From: Latrodectus hesperus
Lineage: Eukaryota > Arthropoda > Arachnida > Araneae > Theridiidae
Assembly: GCA_037975125.1 (NCBI GenBank)
Contig: CM075862.1
Span: 13,607,125-13,671,124 of the forward strand
Direction: 5' to 3'
DNA: 64,000 nt
Part shown: positions 23,336-37,119 of the stretch, one piece after another
Position numbering within the stretch: the first letter of the stretch is position 1
Layout: each line of letters starts with the position of its first letter
Made by a program: the position numbers and the translations under genes
Notes under the pieces: generated by a model
What the model saw: only the letters and a program-made list of their open reading frames with translations
Databases searched by the model: none
Told to the model about the DNA's origin: nothing

Positions 23336-25340
23336 CTTTCAACTCCCGATATAAATGGTTTTTAATTTAAATGTTAAATTAGATTGTAAATGAAATGAAC
23401 TTTTGAATGTAAATTAGAGGAAAACTTTTATTTCCTGTTACTTTCAGCAGTACATTGGTGGTAAATTTCCCAAAAATTACACGATGGCTTGCTAAATATT
23501 TATTTTCACTAGAGAAACAAAATTAATTTGGCCATGGGCGAGTTCCCCACAAGATAGTGTAGAAATAACTACCTGACCAAATCCATTCCCTCTCAAAATA
23601 CGTCATTATGGGCCAGCAGAATGGACACATAAAAGACATTTCTGTTAAATGTTTCCGTACTGTAGACTTGAGCAATCAATTATTGCAAATATTCCCTTGA
23701 TGTATCGCCGAGTAAAATAAAAACACGCAAGAGATTTGTCAAATAACCACAATTGAGATACACACCTTTTTCCGCGTTCATTACTCAGAGTAAAGATTGA
23801 TAACAGCTGGCGAAGTTCACCTTTTGACATTACCTCATTTCGGTAAACTACACTTCGAACTTAATGTTTTTTTTTTTCCTTTAAACCGGAGCAACAGCCC
23901 AGGCTCTATTTCAGGACCACAACGTCTGATGGATCGCTTCACAACCATTACAAAATAACGATCTTTTGTACAGTCTAACAAGTCCGTTCTGTTAAATCCA
24001 ATGAGTACTTTTTTTTTTTTGGAAATACATGTCTTTGAGTCACGAGGACAAGACAACATCGACCCTTACAAGAAAGGTGACGTGACGCTGGGGGCTATAT
24101 TTATTTCAACTAAAAATATAAATGATACAGAACTCTTTGTAATATGAAGGATAACTTATATATATATACTGCTGCTCTCATAAGCCCACACACACAGAGA
24201 ACTTAATTATTATTTTTTTGAACATCCAATAAGAGACATTGATTAAAGAAATATTTCACAATTTTATGTGCATGAAAAAGAATTTAAAATGCATTTACAT
24301 GAATCTCGAAATACTGGTTCTTAGCAACATGTTATTGTTAAACCCTATACAGATAGACATCAGAAGGCCGTGACTTCGAGTCGAACACGATAGCTTCTGG
24401 GAGAAATTTAAAATTTGGAAAAATATCGATATTTGTTACTTTTTCGCGATATTTACTCTCTGTTTAGTTTTGTTCGAAACACTATTTTTCACCACGAATT
24501 TGGGTTTAAAAATAAATCAGTGCTGAAACTAATCGCGGTGCACATGCTTGAAAATTCCCTCTGGTTTTGAAATGATTAAATATTGGATCTCTTTTTGCAT
24601 CCTGATTCCAACATATTTCTGATCTGCGACGTATTAGCAAAATCAAAAATACCTTCCGGTGGGTAAAATATTTTTTTCCAAAAATGAAAAAAAAAAAAAC
24701 AGTAAACAGCATTATTTGTTTAAATCAATTATACTGTGTGAATAAAACAAAGGGGCTTAAATAACTATCGCTACAGCAAGTGAAAATAATACTTTTAAGT
24801 AAACAAGTTGTAATCATTATTTTAAAAATTAAGTAAATAAAAAGAAAAGAGAAAAATTGAAGAGGTATGCACTTTTCACCAGCTCTAGTCGATTACACAC
24901 TAAAAAATGAATAGTTTTATGGTAAAACCACTTATCCACTTTCTTGAAGCGAGAAGAGTTCCGGAAATGAGTATCACCCCATAAGTAATTTTACAGTGAG
25001 ATAGATTTATCCTGATACATGATTTTGGTCATGTAATGTGATGAACATTCTCTCAGTTTAAAATGCGAACTAGAATTCCATTTATATAGATTACTTTTTC
25101 TTCAAATATGAGCAATGATGCTGCAGTTTCTTTAAAATATTCTGAATTTTAGATATAATGTGAAAATATAGTATTTAGGGGTAATTTCTGTACTACTTTC
25201 AAAATGAATCAGCAGAAAATTACTGCACACAAATATTAAAAAAACAATATTTTTCTAGAATGATATAGTAAAGAAAAGAAAAACTTCCTTTTAACAAAAA
25301 TAAAAGTCTAACAAAGAATGCTATTATTACTGAACAGTCA
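23336..25340. other. AT-rich intergenic sequence
   Basis: Bases 23,640-24,060 are GC-richer and give open frames of 61 and 74 codons on the minus strand, without recognisable domains. No supported gene or element ends. Confidence 0.45.
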
Positions 25341-25825
25341 TGTTGTACCGAGCTTCGGGGTTCGTGTTGACAGAGACTCGATAAAATAAACTCTTATCAT
25401 TCACAGAAATTTTATTTGTAGAACTTTCTAAAAGATGCCGGAAAAAAAATCCCAGCAGTTACAGAGCACTTACGAATCACAATCATACAGTATCAATTCA
25501 ACTGATTGAACGGTAAACAGCTCCCAGAGGTAAACAGAGGTCTTCAAATACCTCAGACAGACAGCTCGTATCCACTTGTCTATCACTGCCGCTGCAAACT
25601 CTGAAACTGACTGACTCGGTCCATGGAACGGTGGTATTTATAACTTACTTGGCGTGAAAACCTAGGTCTTTCTCCAAGGTTCTGAAAGATTCTAGGCCAT
25701 CTCGCTTAATAGCGGCCCTAGAGCTTAGGTGGTGGAAGTTTCCAGAACTATCTATTTCAAGCCAAATCTCGCCAAGTAGTCGCCAAGAATTTTGCCACTT
25801 ATTTATACCACGATATACCACGACC

Positions 25826-25826
<1 letters not shown>
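25341..25826 (-). mobile_element. Putative solo LTR, minus strand
   Basis: This GC-richer block of about 485 bp starts TGTTGTACCGAGC and ends ...CCA on the plus strand (TG...CA form). On the minus strand it has the order expected of an LTR: a U3-like region, TATA box GTTATAAATACC (about 25,637), an initiator-like GAGTCAGTCAGTTTCAG about 30 nt later, and an AATAAA signal (about 25,408) followed by TCTCTGTCAACACGAACC. I see no matching second LTR, primer-binding site or gag/pol in the window, and no convincing 4-6 bp duplication, so the right edge (25,820 or 25,826) is uncertain. Confidence 0.55.
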
Positions 25827-25893
<67 letters not shown>

Positions 25894-25900
25894 TGGTCGT
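25820..25900. repeat. (TA)n inside a palindrome
   Basis: ACGACCACTT (25820-25829), about 30 TA units, then AAGTGGTCGT (25891-25900). The arms are exact reverse complements and (TA)n is self-complementary, so the whole 81 bp can fold as one hairpin or cruciform. The left arm overlaps the putative LTR end. Confidence 0.92.
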
Positions 25901-25976
25901 TAAGCTACCAAATGCCTGGGAAAGCCGTTCTTGACGAATCAGAATTCGAATCTGTTTGAGATATCTCAAGACGAAT

Positions 25977-26093
<117 letters not shown>

Positions 26094-26504
26094 AGATATA
26101 GATATAGATATATATAAACTTTGTAGCAATATTAACGCTAATGAAAATTTCTATATTTGTCAGTTTTCTGCAGGAGTAAGGTTGTTGTGACCTTATATGA
26201 TGAAACAACAATCAAATATGATATTCTTACTAAGTTATAAACATATAATGATTGAATTATAACAAATAAATACATGATATATCCATTAGAATCTGAACCA
26301 AAATGTGTGTTTCAAATCTTGTAAATGTTTTACTAATATAATTCGTGATTATTTTTCAAATATGTGCCGAACATAAAAACTAAAAATAATTTTTAAATAA
26401 GGAATTTTTCAGTGATAAAATTAATAAGAATAAATTTCAGTTTTTTCATTGTTATATATATATTTCGAAATATTATAATATGCGCTTTGACAGCTTGTTG
26501 TGGA

Positions 26505-26716
26505 TTGCCTAAGATTATTAAAAGACATTTTAACGTAGTTATCTTCCGAAGAGAATTTTCAAAAAATGTTGGCTATATTCACGTTTCGCAAAGGAGGAAA
26601 CCTGGAAAACTCCCAAGTACCCACCCCGACAGACGTGTATGCAGAAGTTCCTATTGTTAACCATAGCCGGGATTAAATGATTTTAAAAAGTACGGTGTCT
26701 TACCACTCTACCATAG
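26505..26716 (-). mobile_element. tRNA-derived SINE-like repeat, family 7, minus strand
   Basis: It is collinear with 13,600-13,815. The minus-strand head reads CCCTATGGTAGAGTGGTAAGACACC with a good box A (TGGTAGAGTGGTAAG) and a decayed box B region (TTTAATCCCGGC). It lies tail-away and head to head with the family 2 SINE at 26,718. Confidence 0.65.
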
Positions 26717-26717
26717 G

Positions 26718-27022
26718 GCTGCGGAGTACTGATTGGCTAGGGCGTCGTTCTCATTATCGGAAGGTAGTGAGTTCGAATCTCGGCCGACCGAAGATCAGTC
26801 GTGTTTGCTAATGGTGGCTAGGGCACGTTAAAACTGGACGTGGTCGCAATGTCCTCCAAGTGAAATGATACCTCTGGAGGTGGCAGGTCAAGTATCCGGG
26901 GTCTTCTACTTGGTCCCTGCTTCAAAATCACAAAGACCCCTGCTTTTGGTAACTCAGGACTAGGTACAGTTAAGCATGCTGGTGCAACAGCAATCACTCT
27001 ACCATAATGAGCCTTTATAACA
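26718..27022 (+). mobile_element. tRNA-derived SINE, family 2
   Basis: The head GATTGGCTAGGGCGTCGTTC and box B GTGAGTTCGAATCTCGGC are followed by the body GGTGGCTAGGGCACGTTAA, GTGGTCGCAATGTCCTCC, AAGTGAAATGATACCTC, GGCAGGTCAAGTATCCGG and CACAAAGACCCCTGC. It is the best-preserved family 2 copy. Confidence 0.85.
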
Positions 27023-28112
27023 TGCACTTCTGAAATTTCAACATTTTTTTTCTTTACTTTATTGAAAAATTTGAGTAATACACCAAAATTTATCTAATAA
27101 GGCCAATGCCATTCATCGCTGATTCGATTCTTGTCTAATAAATAAAGAACAAATTTATTTCGAAATTTATTTTTCAAAACAAATTACTTTAAGAAATGTG
27201 GTGTATTTTAAGAAATTTGGACTTTTTAGTGGTCCAGAAGAGGTCTCCCTCTGCTGATCACAAATGTATACAATTTAGTTATTCTTGCTGTTGGCAGTTA
27301 GAAGTATTTGTGAGGGGGCGCTGCGTATTTCATGTGGAGAACGCGATGAGAAGTGTAGTAAAAAGGATGACCAGAAACCGGTTTGGCTCCAGCAAGTGAA
27401 AAAAGGGAGTTGGCGGCGGTTCGAGGAAGCAAGGACCGGTGTGGAATTTCCCGCAACAAGAAAAATTATTGAAACATCTAAAAGTAACTTTGAATTTCAT
27501 TTAAAGAGTACAAATGTTGTATTAATAATAAGTGTGTGTTAAAATGATATTAACAATAATGAGGCTGATTCTCCATTAAGATTGGCCATGTAGCTTATTC
27601 TAATCTGTGCAGTGTTAATTTTTACTATAAACCTTATCATTTAATGTGAACCTTGGATTTTTATTAAGTGTTCATTACTAAGAAAATTTAACTGACGAAT
27701 CGTAGAGTAATTTGGAATTGCAAGACTAAAAAAAAAACAGTTAGTACAGCTCAATGCCTGACCATTTCTGGTACATTAATCCTTTTTTTCACGGCAAGAG
27801 GTGGAATTATTAGCAACTCGTACAAAGGTGTGCCATCGTATCTTCGAAAGATGGGGGCTCTTCATAATTTACAAGCAGTAACTGAACAGAAAATTCCCGG
27901 ATTTGTGTGATATGTACTCTCCTCGGTATTATTTCACTTAAAAATTCTGGCCATAAACTGTTGTATGTATCTAAACCACCATTATTGAACTCTCAGGTAT
28001 AGAACCCACCATCTTACAATTATGAGAAAAACATCTTTCCCAACAATACCGTAGTAATCCTTATGCAGTACAATCAGGTAATATGTACTTTCAATCAACG
28101 AAAATTTATATA
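27023..28112. other. Intergenic sequence with a GC-richer block
   Basis: Bases 27,180-27,545 are GC-richer (for example TGAGGGGGCGCTGCG) with overlapping open plus-strand frames of 67 and 85 codons. I recognise no domain; an LTR or untranslated exon is possible. The rest is AT-rich. Confidence 0.35.
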
Positions 28113-28982
28113 CAGTAGAGCTCCAATTATTCGAACACCTGATTATCCAAATCACTGATCATCCGATTCGCTTTCAAAATTTCAGAAAAATAAATTAAAC
28201 TGAAGAAGAGAATGAGAAGAAGGAAAAAGCTTTTGAGAAAAAGAAAGGTAAGAGAAGGGAGTGAGTGACGTGTCATTTGAGCGAATCATTCTTTTGAAAA
28301 TTCCCGGATGTTCAGGACTTTGTATCGAAGATATAGGAGAATGGATTATGAGTGAAACCCTATATTTCAAATGGCAAATGATGGTCAACTTATTTAAAGC
28401 GTTCAGGAAGATGACCTTACTGTCCAATTTGAAGCAGACATTGGGACCATCAGCTAGTGAAGCATTGGCCGGCATTGAAATTGTTTTGAAGAGGAGAGAT
28501 AGCATCAGCCCGAGTGGGACCACACGCAAATTCTCACTGTTAAAAGGATGAGCAAAACTTTGCTGCCCGAAAACAGATGAAGGCAGTGAAACATCTTTTC
28601 CAATTTTCGACCGAGATGTTCAGCAAGCGATGGTTGGTTGGTTGGTTTTTATGGCGCAAGGTCCAAATAAGGACAAGCTGCGCCCAGCAAGCATTGACTG
28701 TCATTTACAGCTCTGTACATACGTAATGCATTAATGTACAGCACTTATAAAAGTATTGATTTTTTTCATTTAATTAATTAAAAGTTCTTCTTTAAAAATA
28801 TTTAGATTTTTCTCCCATTTTCAACTTACAATAATTAATCAATTACAATAATTAAAACAATATTAATTAATCACAATAATTAATTAAAAATAAACCTTTT
28901 TTGAAGGAATCCAATTAACAGAATTTTTGATTATCCTAATCGGGTACAATCCCAATTGATTCGGTTAATTGGAATTCTACTG
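28113..28982 (+). mobile_element. Tigger/pogo-like DNA transposon, internally deleted
   Basis: The ends CAGTAGAGCTCCAATTATTC (28113, preceded by TA) and, reversed from 28982, CAGTAGAATTCCAATTAACC form terminal inverted repeats of the CAGT..CTCC/ATTATCCG type typical of pogo/Tigger elements. Plus-strand frames in between (CIEDIGEWI, KMTLLSNLKQTLGPSASEAL, then AKLCCPKTDEGSETSFPIF) resemble the acidic C-terminal region after the DDE domain of Tigger-like transposases. At 870 bp most of the transposase is missing. The right TA is now TG. Confidence 0.68.
28629..28684 (-). mobile_element. Short retroposon tail fragment nested in the Tigger element
   Basis: A 56-bp insert with a GGTT repeat at one end (an (AACC)n tail on the minus strand) and GCGCAAGGTCCAAATAAGG. 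It is flanked by CAGCAAGC at 28621-28628 and 28685-28692, a likely 8-bp duplication. The source element is not identified. Confidence 0.5.
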
Positions 28983-29192
28983 TGCATTGAATATGTTTCA
29001 CAGATTACGCCATTAACTGTCAGTTTTTTTTTTATTCGAAAAATAAAAATTAAACTTCACTGATAAATGTGAATACAAAATATTGAATGTACTGACTCCG
29101 TAAAACTTATATCACTGATATGTTACAATGACTTGATCTGTAAGAAAAAATTCAAATTATTGACCTCAGTGTTCTATTTCAAAGAAAATAGT

Positions 29193-30055
29193 CTGGGCCC
29201 AACTTAGCCATATGGACCCGGCGCAAAAACTTCTTTGGAAAGGCCCTTTGATTCACTATTTCAACAAAGAACAGAACTTTATGGCGATATTTAAATTTTT
29301 CACCTCATTATAGATACATAACGGGAAAATTGACTTGAACTTAAAACCTTTTTTAAGCATATCGCATTTTGATATATGTAGAAATACAGGCTTTTGATTG
29401 GCCAAATTTGTCCATCGTAATTGCGAAGCTCTAGCTGAATTCCTTCCTAAAAAGCCATGGATTTAAGAAATGTAGATTTTTTCTGTTCTTACGATAGATG
29501 ATTTAAGAACCTAAACTAATGGATTTTACATAGCACTGGCAGGGCCGTGGTAGCCTAGTGGTTAGGGTATCTGCCTTCCATCCGGAAGGGTGGGGTTCGA
29601 TTCCCAATGCCACCAAAAGACACACCGAGTACATGCGATATACGTGCTCGTTAAATCTGTGGAATCGAAAGTCCTATGATCGGTCATTGAGCAGTTACGA
29701 CTCTCGGGTGCAATGGTCTGGAGAAATTTACTCCCCCTTCAGATCAATGCCAAAATTGAGGAAGAAGATCCTGTGGTACTGCCATCTATCGGAGGATTTG
29801 AAGAGCAAAAGTCGTACTTTCACCTTCATGGTGCTCTAATTAAATGAAAGACTCTCCCAATTGACTTAAATTCGTATAGTCGAGGCATAGCGAGCTTGGC
29901 TTGTCCAAGTGTCATTAGTAACAACAACATAGCACTGATATTTTGTTTAAAAAATTCATTATAGAAAGAAACGTAAAATAATCAATTTGATTTTGGACCC
30001 TCTCCAATGTGAGAGCCCGGGGCAATGCCCCTGCTTTCGTCAGGCTTAGAAAATA
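29193..30055. repeat. Unclassified repeat split by a SINE
   Basis: Its left end (GGGCCCAACTTAGCC, then AAAGGCCCTTTG) and right end (GGACCCTCTCCAATGTGAG, GCCCCTGCTTTCGTCAGGC) correspond to the two halves of the compact repeat at 18,252-18,375. The family 5 SINE at 29,539 sits between them. The class is unknown. Confidence 0.35.
29539..29926 (+). mobile_element. tRNA-derived SINE, family 5, 388 bp with exact 11-bp TSD
   Basis: The head GCCGTGGTAGCCTAGTGG has a canonical box A region, and GGGGTTCGATTCCCAATGCC is a canonical box B. The long body includes GTGCTCGTTAAATCTGTGG, GAGCAGTTACGACTCTCGGG and GGCATAGCGAGCTTGGCTTG. ACATAGCACTG occurs at 29528-29538 and again at 29927-29937. The exact duplication and intact promoter boxes make this one of the youngest insertions in the window. 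Confidence 0.93.
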
Positions 30056-30944
30056 CCTTTAAATGTGTTGATGAAAAATCTAATGCGCTTAGCGTGAAAT
30101 GTGAAAAGTCTGGCAGCTTCGTAGAAAAATAAATGTTAGGTAAAAAAAATTTTTTTATTTTTTGTTTTGAATGAACATATAAAACCAAATCAGCAATTTT
30201 TTAAAGGCTTTTGATTTAAAACTTTTAATTGTTATGATCATTCATAAAAAAGCAGCTAAAGATCCTCCACAATTACTCACCGAGGCCTCTTATTAGAATG
30301 GGAAACGGCACTGTGCTCATTAAGGGAACATGTCAAAATGTAACTATTTTATAATTTATGGCATGGGATAATTTTTAAAAAGCGAAATGGGATTTGTCCA
30401 AGTGTTAGCATAAAGGCTTTATTTTCGTACCGCGCCGCGGTGTGCATATGAAACGTGAGACCATAAATACTCGCATTGAGAATGCCGAGCGAGTCGAGTG
30501 CTGGGGAAGTGACCTAGAAATATTGTTTTTAATATGAGGAGCGTGACGCTTTCTCTGCACACGCGGTTGGATGTTCCTTTCCCACACCACAATTTCTACT
30601 CAATGAACTTAATAACTTCCCACTTAATTTTTAAGCTGTCCAGTGCCTGGGGTGATGCAGATGTTTTTCTTGTGGCATATTTTCCCCACTTCTTGCTGTG
30701 CTTAGTAACGAGCTGTTTGTCTTCGTTTGAGATAAAGGGTGGGGATATTTCTCTCGAGCCACACATGTCTTTCAGAGCTCACTGAGACAAGACAGCTTGT
30801 GTTGTAATAGAAAAATAGGTGGCTATATATGCAAATCTCTCTGTACTTTTTGTGTGAAAAAGAGATTTGAACATTTCCAAAACTTATAACATATTAGTCC
30901 TAATATTACTGACGTAAAATGAACTGTTTGGAAGTATTCGTAGC
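30056..30944. other. Intergenic sequence, unassigned GC-richer block
   Basis: Bases 30,420-30,790 are GC-richer with short open frames on both strands. The 83-codon plus frame at 30,534-30,785 has no recognisable domain. I see nothing else. Confidence 0.4.
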
Positions 30945-31095
30945 TTATAGCCGGCTCTGGCACTCGGTTCAAGAGTTCATGGGTTCGAATCCCACCTCGG
31001 AATTGAATGTATAGTGATTTGGGGTTCATTTTAAACAGTATGATCTGGTTAGCTCTCGTGAGCAAAAAAAAATCGTTGAGTGACAAACAAGGCAA
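30945..31095 (+). mobile_element. tRNA-derived SINE, family 1
   Basis: Box B CATGGGTTCGAATCCCACC is canonical. The head is shortened (GCTTATAGCCGGCTCTGGC). The body has GTGATTTGGGGTTCATTTT and GTTAGCTCTCGTGAGCAAA, ending CGTTGAGTGACAAACAAGG. Confidence 0.8.
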
Positions 31096-32749
31096 ACCGT
31101 GGTTTAAGGTAAAACATGGAGGTTAATATTAACAGTTAGAGTAAAACATTATGTTATACGTGAATAACATTTCTCTTGTGTGCGTTACCTTTACCCAAGA
31201 AATAAGAATTCTTGTAAATTTATTAACCACAAAGTAGTTATTTCTTTCTTCCCAGTTGAGATCATGGCTATAAATCAATTTATTCCGTTTGTAAAAGTTT
31301 TCAAAATCAGGAAAATTACCTGTTCTAAATAATTGGTTTTCAAACTTTTAAATCTTTAGCGATATTACTTCCCAAAACTCCCTGAAATTGCTATCGTTTC
31401 TAATTTGTGTCTCTGACTGATTCAAGTTTTCTTGCCTGGCTTTCCGGCAAACCAACAGTTCTAGCGTCATTTTACGTTCTCTTGAGACCGTTACAGCTTC
31501 TCTAATTCTTATTTTTTTTATTTGATGAACATTCTGCGTTTAAAACATTGATTGCTACGAGCATCGGAAACCATGATTCCAGAAGTCGTATCAAATCGCT
31601 TTGACCCCAAAGCCCTTAAAACAATAGTCGAAATGATTTGGACATGACCCCCTTATCAAGTAACGAATCTATGGCTTTAGCTCGTTGGAATCAAAATTAA
31701 TAATATTGTCGAAGTTCATTTTGTTAAAAAAAAAATTTCTCATATAAGGATGAAAGCATTGGTTTGAGAAGCCGTTTTCCATTGATTTAAACTATTAACT
31801 CATTGTTAATAGAACAGAAAAAACGCAAAATGAAAAAGACAAGACAAGACAAGACATCCACTTTATTTGGCAAAGAAGATTTAATTTTTTTTTTTTATTT
31901 ATTTGTTATTATTATTATTTTTTCGTTTTTATTTTCGGAACGCCTACGGAATGTTATGTTACGTGATTTTTTCTTTAGTTATTTTTAAAATTCTTAGAAC
32001 CCATAAGAACTTTCTTTAATATTGTATATAGGTGGAAGCCAGTAAATTTTATTTTATTTTACTAAGTGATTTCTTTCTTATAAGTAAAGGAGAATCAATT
32101 TCATCTCAATAAATTTCAGTTGAAGTTAAACGTGTTATTCGAATCTATCAAACAGGACAATTTTTTATAACTATTAAGTGAAACTGGAAAAAATTCATAT
32201 TTTCTGCATACGTACGCCAGTTTCGGCTTTATTGTTAAGTGTACTAAATTATGGTTTCCAATTTATGATGCAGAGACACAGGTAAGAAGTGGGGCTATAA
32301 AAATATCATTCATACAAAAGTTCTCAGAGCTTTTTAATATCTAAATATATCCTTTCTTCTTGAAATAGGGGCTTCTGTGTCGAATCATGTTAGTTAATTG
32401 TTAAAATGTTCGTCAGGTCATAGATAAATATTTGATTTTTCAACATTGTTATTTTTAAGAAAATAGCTTTCTTTGTCTTTCATAAAAACACTTATCTTTA
32501 AGATTTATATTTGTAAAAATACCTTATTCAACTTACTTGAATGCCTTTAAAATGTCGAGTAATCATGTATAAAAAAGTGTTTTCTGAAAAACGACGCATA
32601 TGTGCAGTTAAACGCAAACTACAATAGAAAACGAAACTAATATAATCACGCAACACTTTTGCTCATGATATTCGGTTTACTATGACAATTGTAATATTCA
32701 AATCGTTTTCTAACATTATTTATAAAATACTAAAATTGTCAAGTGTTGT
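31096..32749. other. AT-rich intergenic sequence, nothing recognised
   Basis: No supported gene. A 61-codon frame at 31,803-31,988 is low-complexity Lys/Phe/Ile and not called. Confidence 0.5.
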
Positions 32750-32960
32750 AGAAAGGACCAGAGAACTATCATCATGCTCAACAGTGGACACTTGAGATCG
32801 ATGTCCTTTTCTTATGGAAAAAGGTCTTTCCTGCCTGTTTGAAGTCTGCTGTTCACCAGACCTCTCCTGACAGAATTCCAGATTGTCTGGGGCTTTCCAG
32901 AATGGATCTTTTCACGATGCCCTAATCCCATATGAGAAATTACAAAGAACCGGTAACACC
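32750..32960 (+). mobile_element. LINE 3' fragment (zinc tail only)
   Basis: Frames read KKVFPACLKSAVHQ, then SPDRIPDCLGLSRMDLFTMP, which correspond to VFPVCLRC and SPDHLLSCLGLEKRDLFDNP of the copy at 19,634. The zinc-binding Cys and His are partly lost. It lies directly upstream of a different LINE fragment. Confidence 0.65.
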
Positions 32961-34096
32961 TCTAGGGTCATTAATGGTCCCAGTTCAAGATATTTAAAGA
33001 CTCAAAATGGTTTCATCTAGTGTGTTCATTATGACCAGACAACTTTTAAATCTCCCAGTTAATGTGCAGGAAATCAGTAACCTCTCTAAGTATCCCAGAT
33101 TTCAAATAAACCTAGATCTGTAAGACAATCTGTTCAAAACTTAGATGTATTAAGGATATCCCATATGTCTTGAGACAATGTGCTTTGGAAACTATTGATT
33201 TGAGGTACCCTGAATCAGAGTGGCTACTTGTCTTTACAGATGGTTACTACTCTGATATCCAACTGTCAGTTGGTGCAGGTATACATTCAAAGCTGTTCAG
33301 TTTCTATGCTTCTGCAGGTGTCTGCAGAACAGCATGTGACGGAGAGGTTGAGGCAATCCAAATTGCATTAAAACAACTTTTCCTAATTTTTTTTAGATTG
33401 GCTCTATTCTCTGATTTACAGGGTGCAATTCAGGCCATTATCTCAATCTCTCCCCTATCTTGTGAAATTCTCCATATCCAGGTACTCTTGGCAATTTTGA
33501 CATCACGAAAGAAACGTGTTGTGTTCCACTGGGTATCTGGGCACTGTGGCATCTATAGAAACGAACAGGCGGACTTCTTCGCAAAGAGGGGCGCAGGACT
33601 TCTCCAGCCAAGATACACAGAGATTTCCTACCACACAATAAAGCTACACCTAAAACAAGCTTTTAAAAGAATTCAAGATTCTAAACTACAAGAAAGGATA
33701 AAAGCCAAGCGGTGGAAAAACGAAGATCTGAATATTCCTGATGGTCCACGCCGTGAAGCTGTGGTACAGTTTTGACTCCTGACGGATCACGACTGTCTGG
33801 CTGAACACTTGCACCGCATTGGCATCTTAAATTCACCCGGCTGACCCCTCTGCAACTTGGCAGAGTCCATGAATAGGACCCACCTCCCCCGCTGTGCTGC
33901 ACTGCAAGGCAGCTCTGAATCATCGCTTTATTGGCAAGCCAGAGAACTTTTGGGGCAATGACTCCGTTCATCTCGTTTACGTTTCTGTACTGTATTCACC
34001 TGTCCTGTCTTCGTCTCATGTCTATTTTGGGATTTTTCATGTGTTTTATTTGTGTTATTCCTTGTATTTGACCTGTCATTGGAAATAAAAAAAATT
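32961..34096 (+). mobile_element. LINE 3' fragment: RNase H domain and CCHC-type tail, second LINE type
   Basis: A 201-codon frame (33170-33775) holds an RNase H domain: LLVFTDGYY (first Asp), GEVEAIQIAL (Glu), ALFSDLQGAI (second Asp), then FHWVSGHCGIYRNEQADFFAKRGA (last acidic block, RNEQAD). The catalytic residues are present. After a stop at 33,773 the frame continues as LLTDHDCLAEHLHRIGI, LCNLAESMNRTHLPRC and YWQARELLG, a Cys/His motif typical of such LINEs. A region before it (NLPVNVQEISNLSKYPRFQINLDL) is the RT-RNase H connector. AATAAAAAAAATT at about 34,083 may be the tail. The type differs from the copies at 2,397 and 19,634. Confidence 0.87.
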
Positions 34097-35884
<1,788 letters not shown>

Positions 35885-36480
35885 ATTCTTACCTCTCATA
35901 GGCCATTCCCAACCTACTTCTTTAAGAATCGCCAGCTTGGGAATAAAGAAAGGGACATCGCAAACTTGTATCTGTGGAGGCATAAAGGATCCATTACACT
36001 ATATCTTACAATGCCCAGAAACACAACGTTTTCATCTCAAGAAAAATTCTGAGCTAACAGATGCTCATTTTCTAAAATTCTGCCTTGAGAACAGCCACCG
36101 GCATCTAATTCTGTCCAGTTATTGAAATACCTATCTGCAAGATGTCTTGAACTATGCGGTAATATTTATATTCCTGATAACTATCTGTCCGATACCCCCC
36201 GATTTCGAGCAATCATAACACCCTTTAAGACTTATCACTTTGGCCTTTTACACAGTGAACTATTTAATCAAAAACTATGGAGAATCAGTATTAAGAAAAA
36301 AACTTTATAAATTTTCGAGCACTAATACTTAATTAGATTTTAATTGTTATTTTGCCTCGTAATCAATGCATTTATTAAATTTCGTTTATATTTGTTTCAA
36401 TTTTACTGGGATTACTTCTCTGAATTGGAGCAACATGTCTCCAATTCCTACATAATTTGTCCTTGAAATAAATGTTTAAA
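35885..36480 (+). mobile_element. LINE 3' end fragment (CxCG...H...C tail)
   Basis: Frames read GIKKGTSQTCICGGIKDPLH, then YILQCPETQRFHL, a C-x-C-G/D-x-x-HY-x-x-x-C zinc motif, followed after a shift by the C-terminus ending FGLLHSELFNQKLWRI. The 3' UTR ends near TTGAAATAAATGTTT. This is the tail of a non-LTR retrotransposon and a third sequence type here. Confidence 0.75.
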
Positions 36481-37119
36481 AGATGTCAGTGAGAAGTAAC
36501 CCGTTGACCCTATAGTACATCCGGGGTCTGTCTGGGCAGCTATCTGTCTGTCTACCCCTGGTTGTAGCAAACGTGACGTTGTGGTTTTCTCTTGAGCGGC
36601 TATCACTTCTTTCTTATTATTAGCTTCCCTTTGGGTCTAAATCAACCCAATATTTTTTGTGCATGGTGACTAGTGTTTCAAGAAATTATAGTCTTGTCAA
36701 TAGAGGCTCCCAAACACAAACACATTAATTTCGTCTCTGCTTTAGATAAACGTAAAATGTGCTGTACATATTTCTCACACATTCTCGACACCTGAATCAG
36801 TTTTATGAATCAATGATGATTGCATCTGCTGGATGAGGACATCTCAGAGATGTACTCTGAGAGTATAGGACCAATCTAGGTGTGTTACAGCTGATGTGCA
36901 TCCCTTTGTTGCACTCAGTTATGGGTGGTGCAGCCAGGTCTCGAAACTTTATTACCAATTCAATGGAGAATGCTACTTTTAGCTGTGCCTCCCTCATAAA
37001 CAACAAAAAGAAAACTTGAAACCTAAGTTTGCTGTCAAAATAAAACCTTGAACTTTTTAAACTGTGTCTCGTTTCCTTATTGAAATAAAAGTGACACAAA
37101 AAGGAATATCGGGTCAAAG
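36481..37119. other. Intergenic sequence, unassigned
   Basis: It is moderately GC-rich, with a 106-codon minus-strand frame (36803-37123) lacking recognisable domains. It probably belongs to old retroelement sequence because LINE pieces lie on both sides. Confidence 0.35.
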
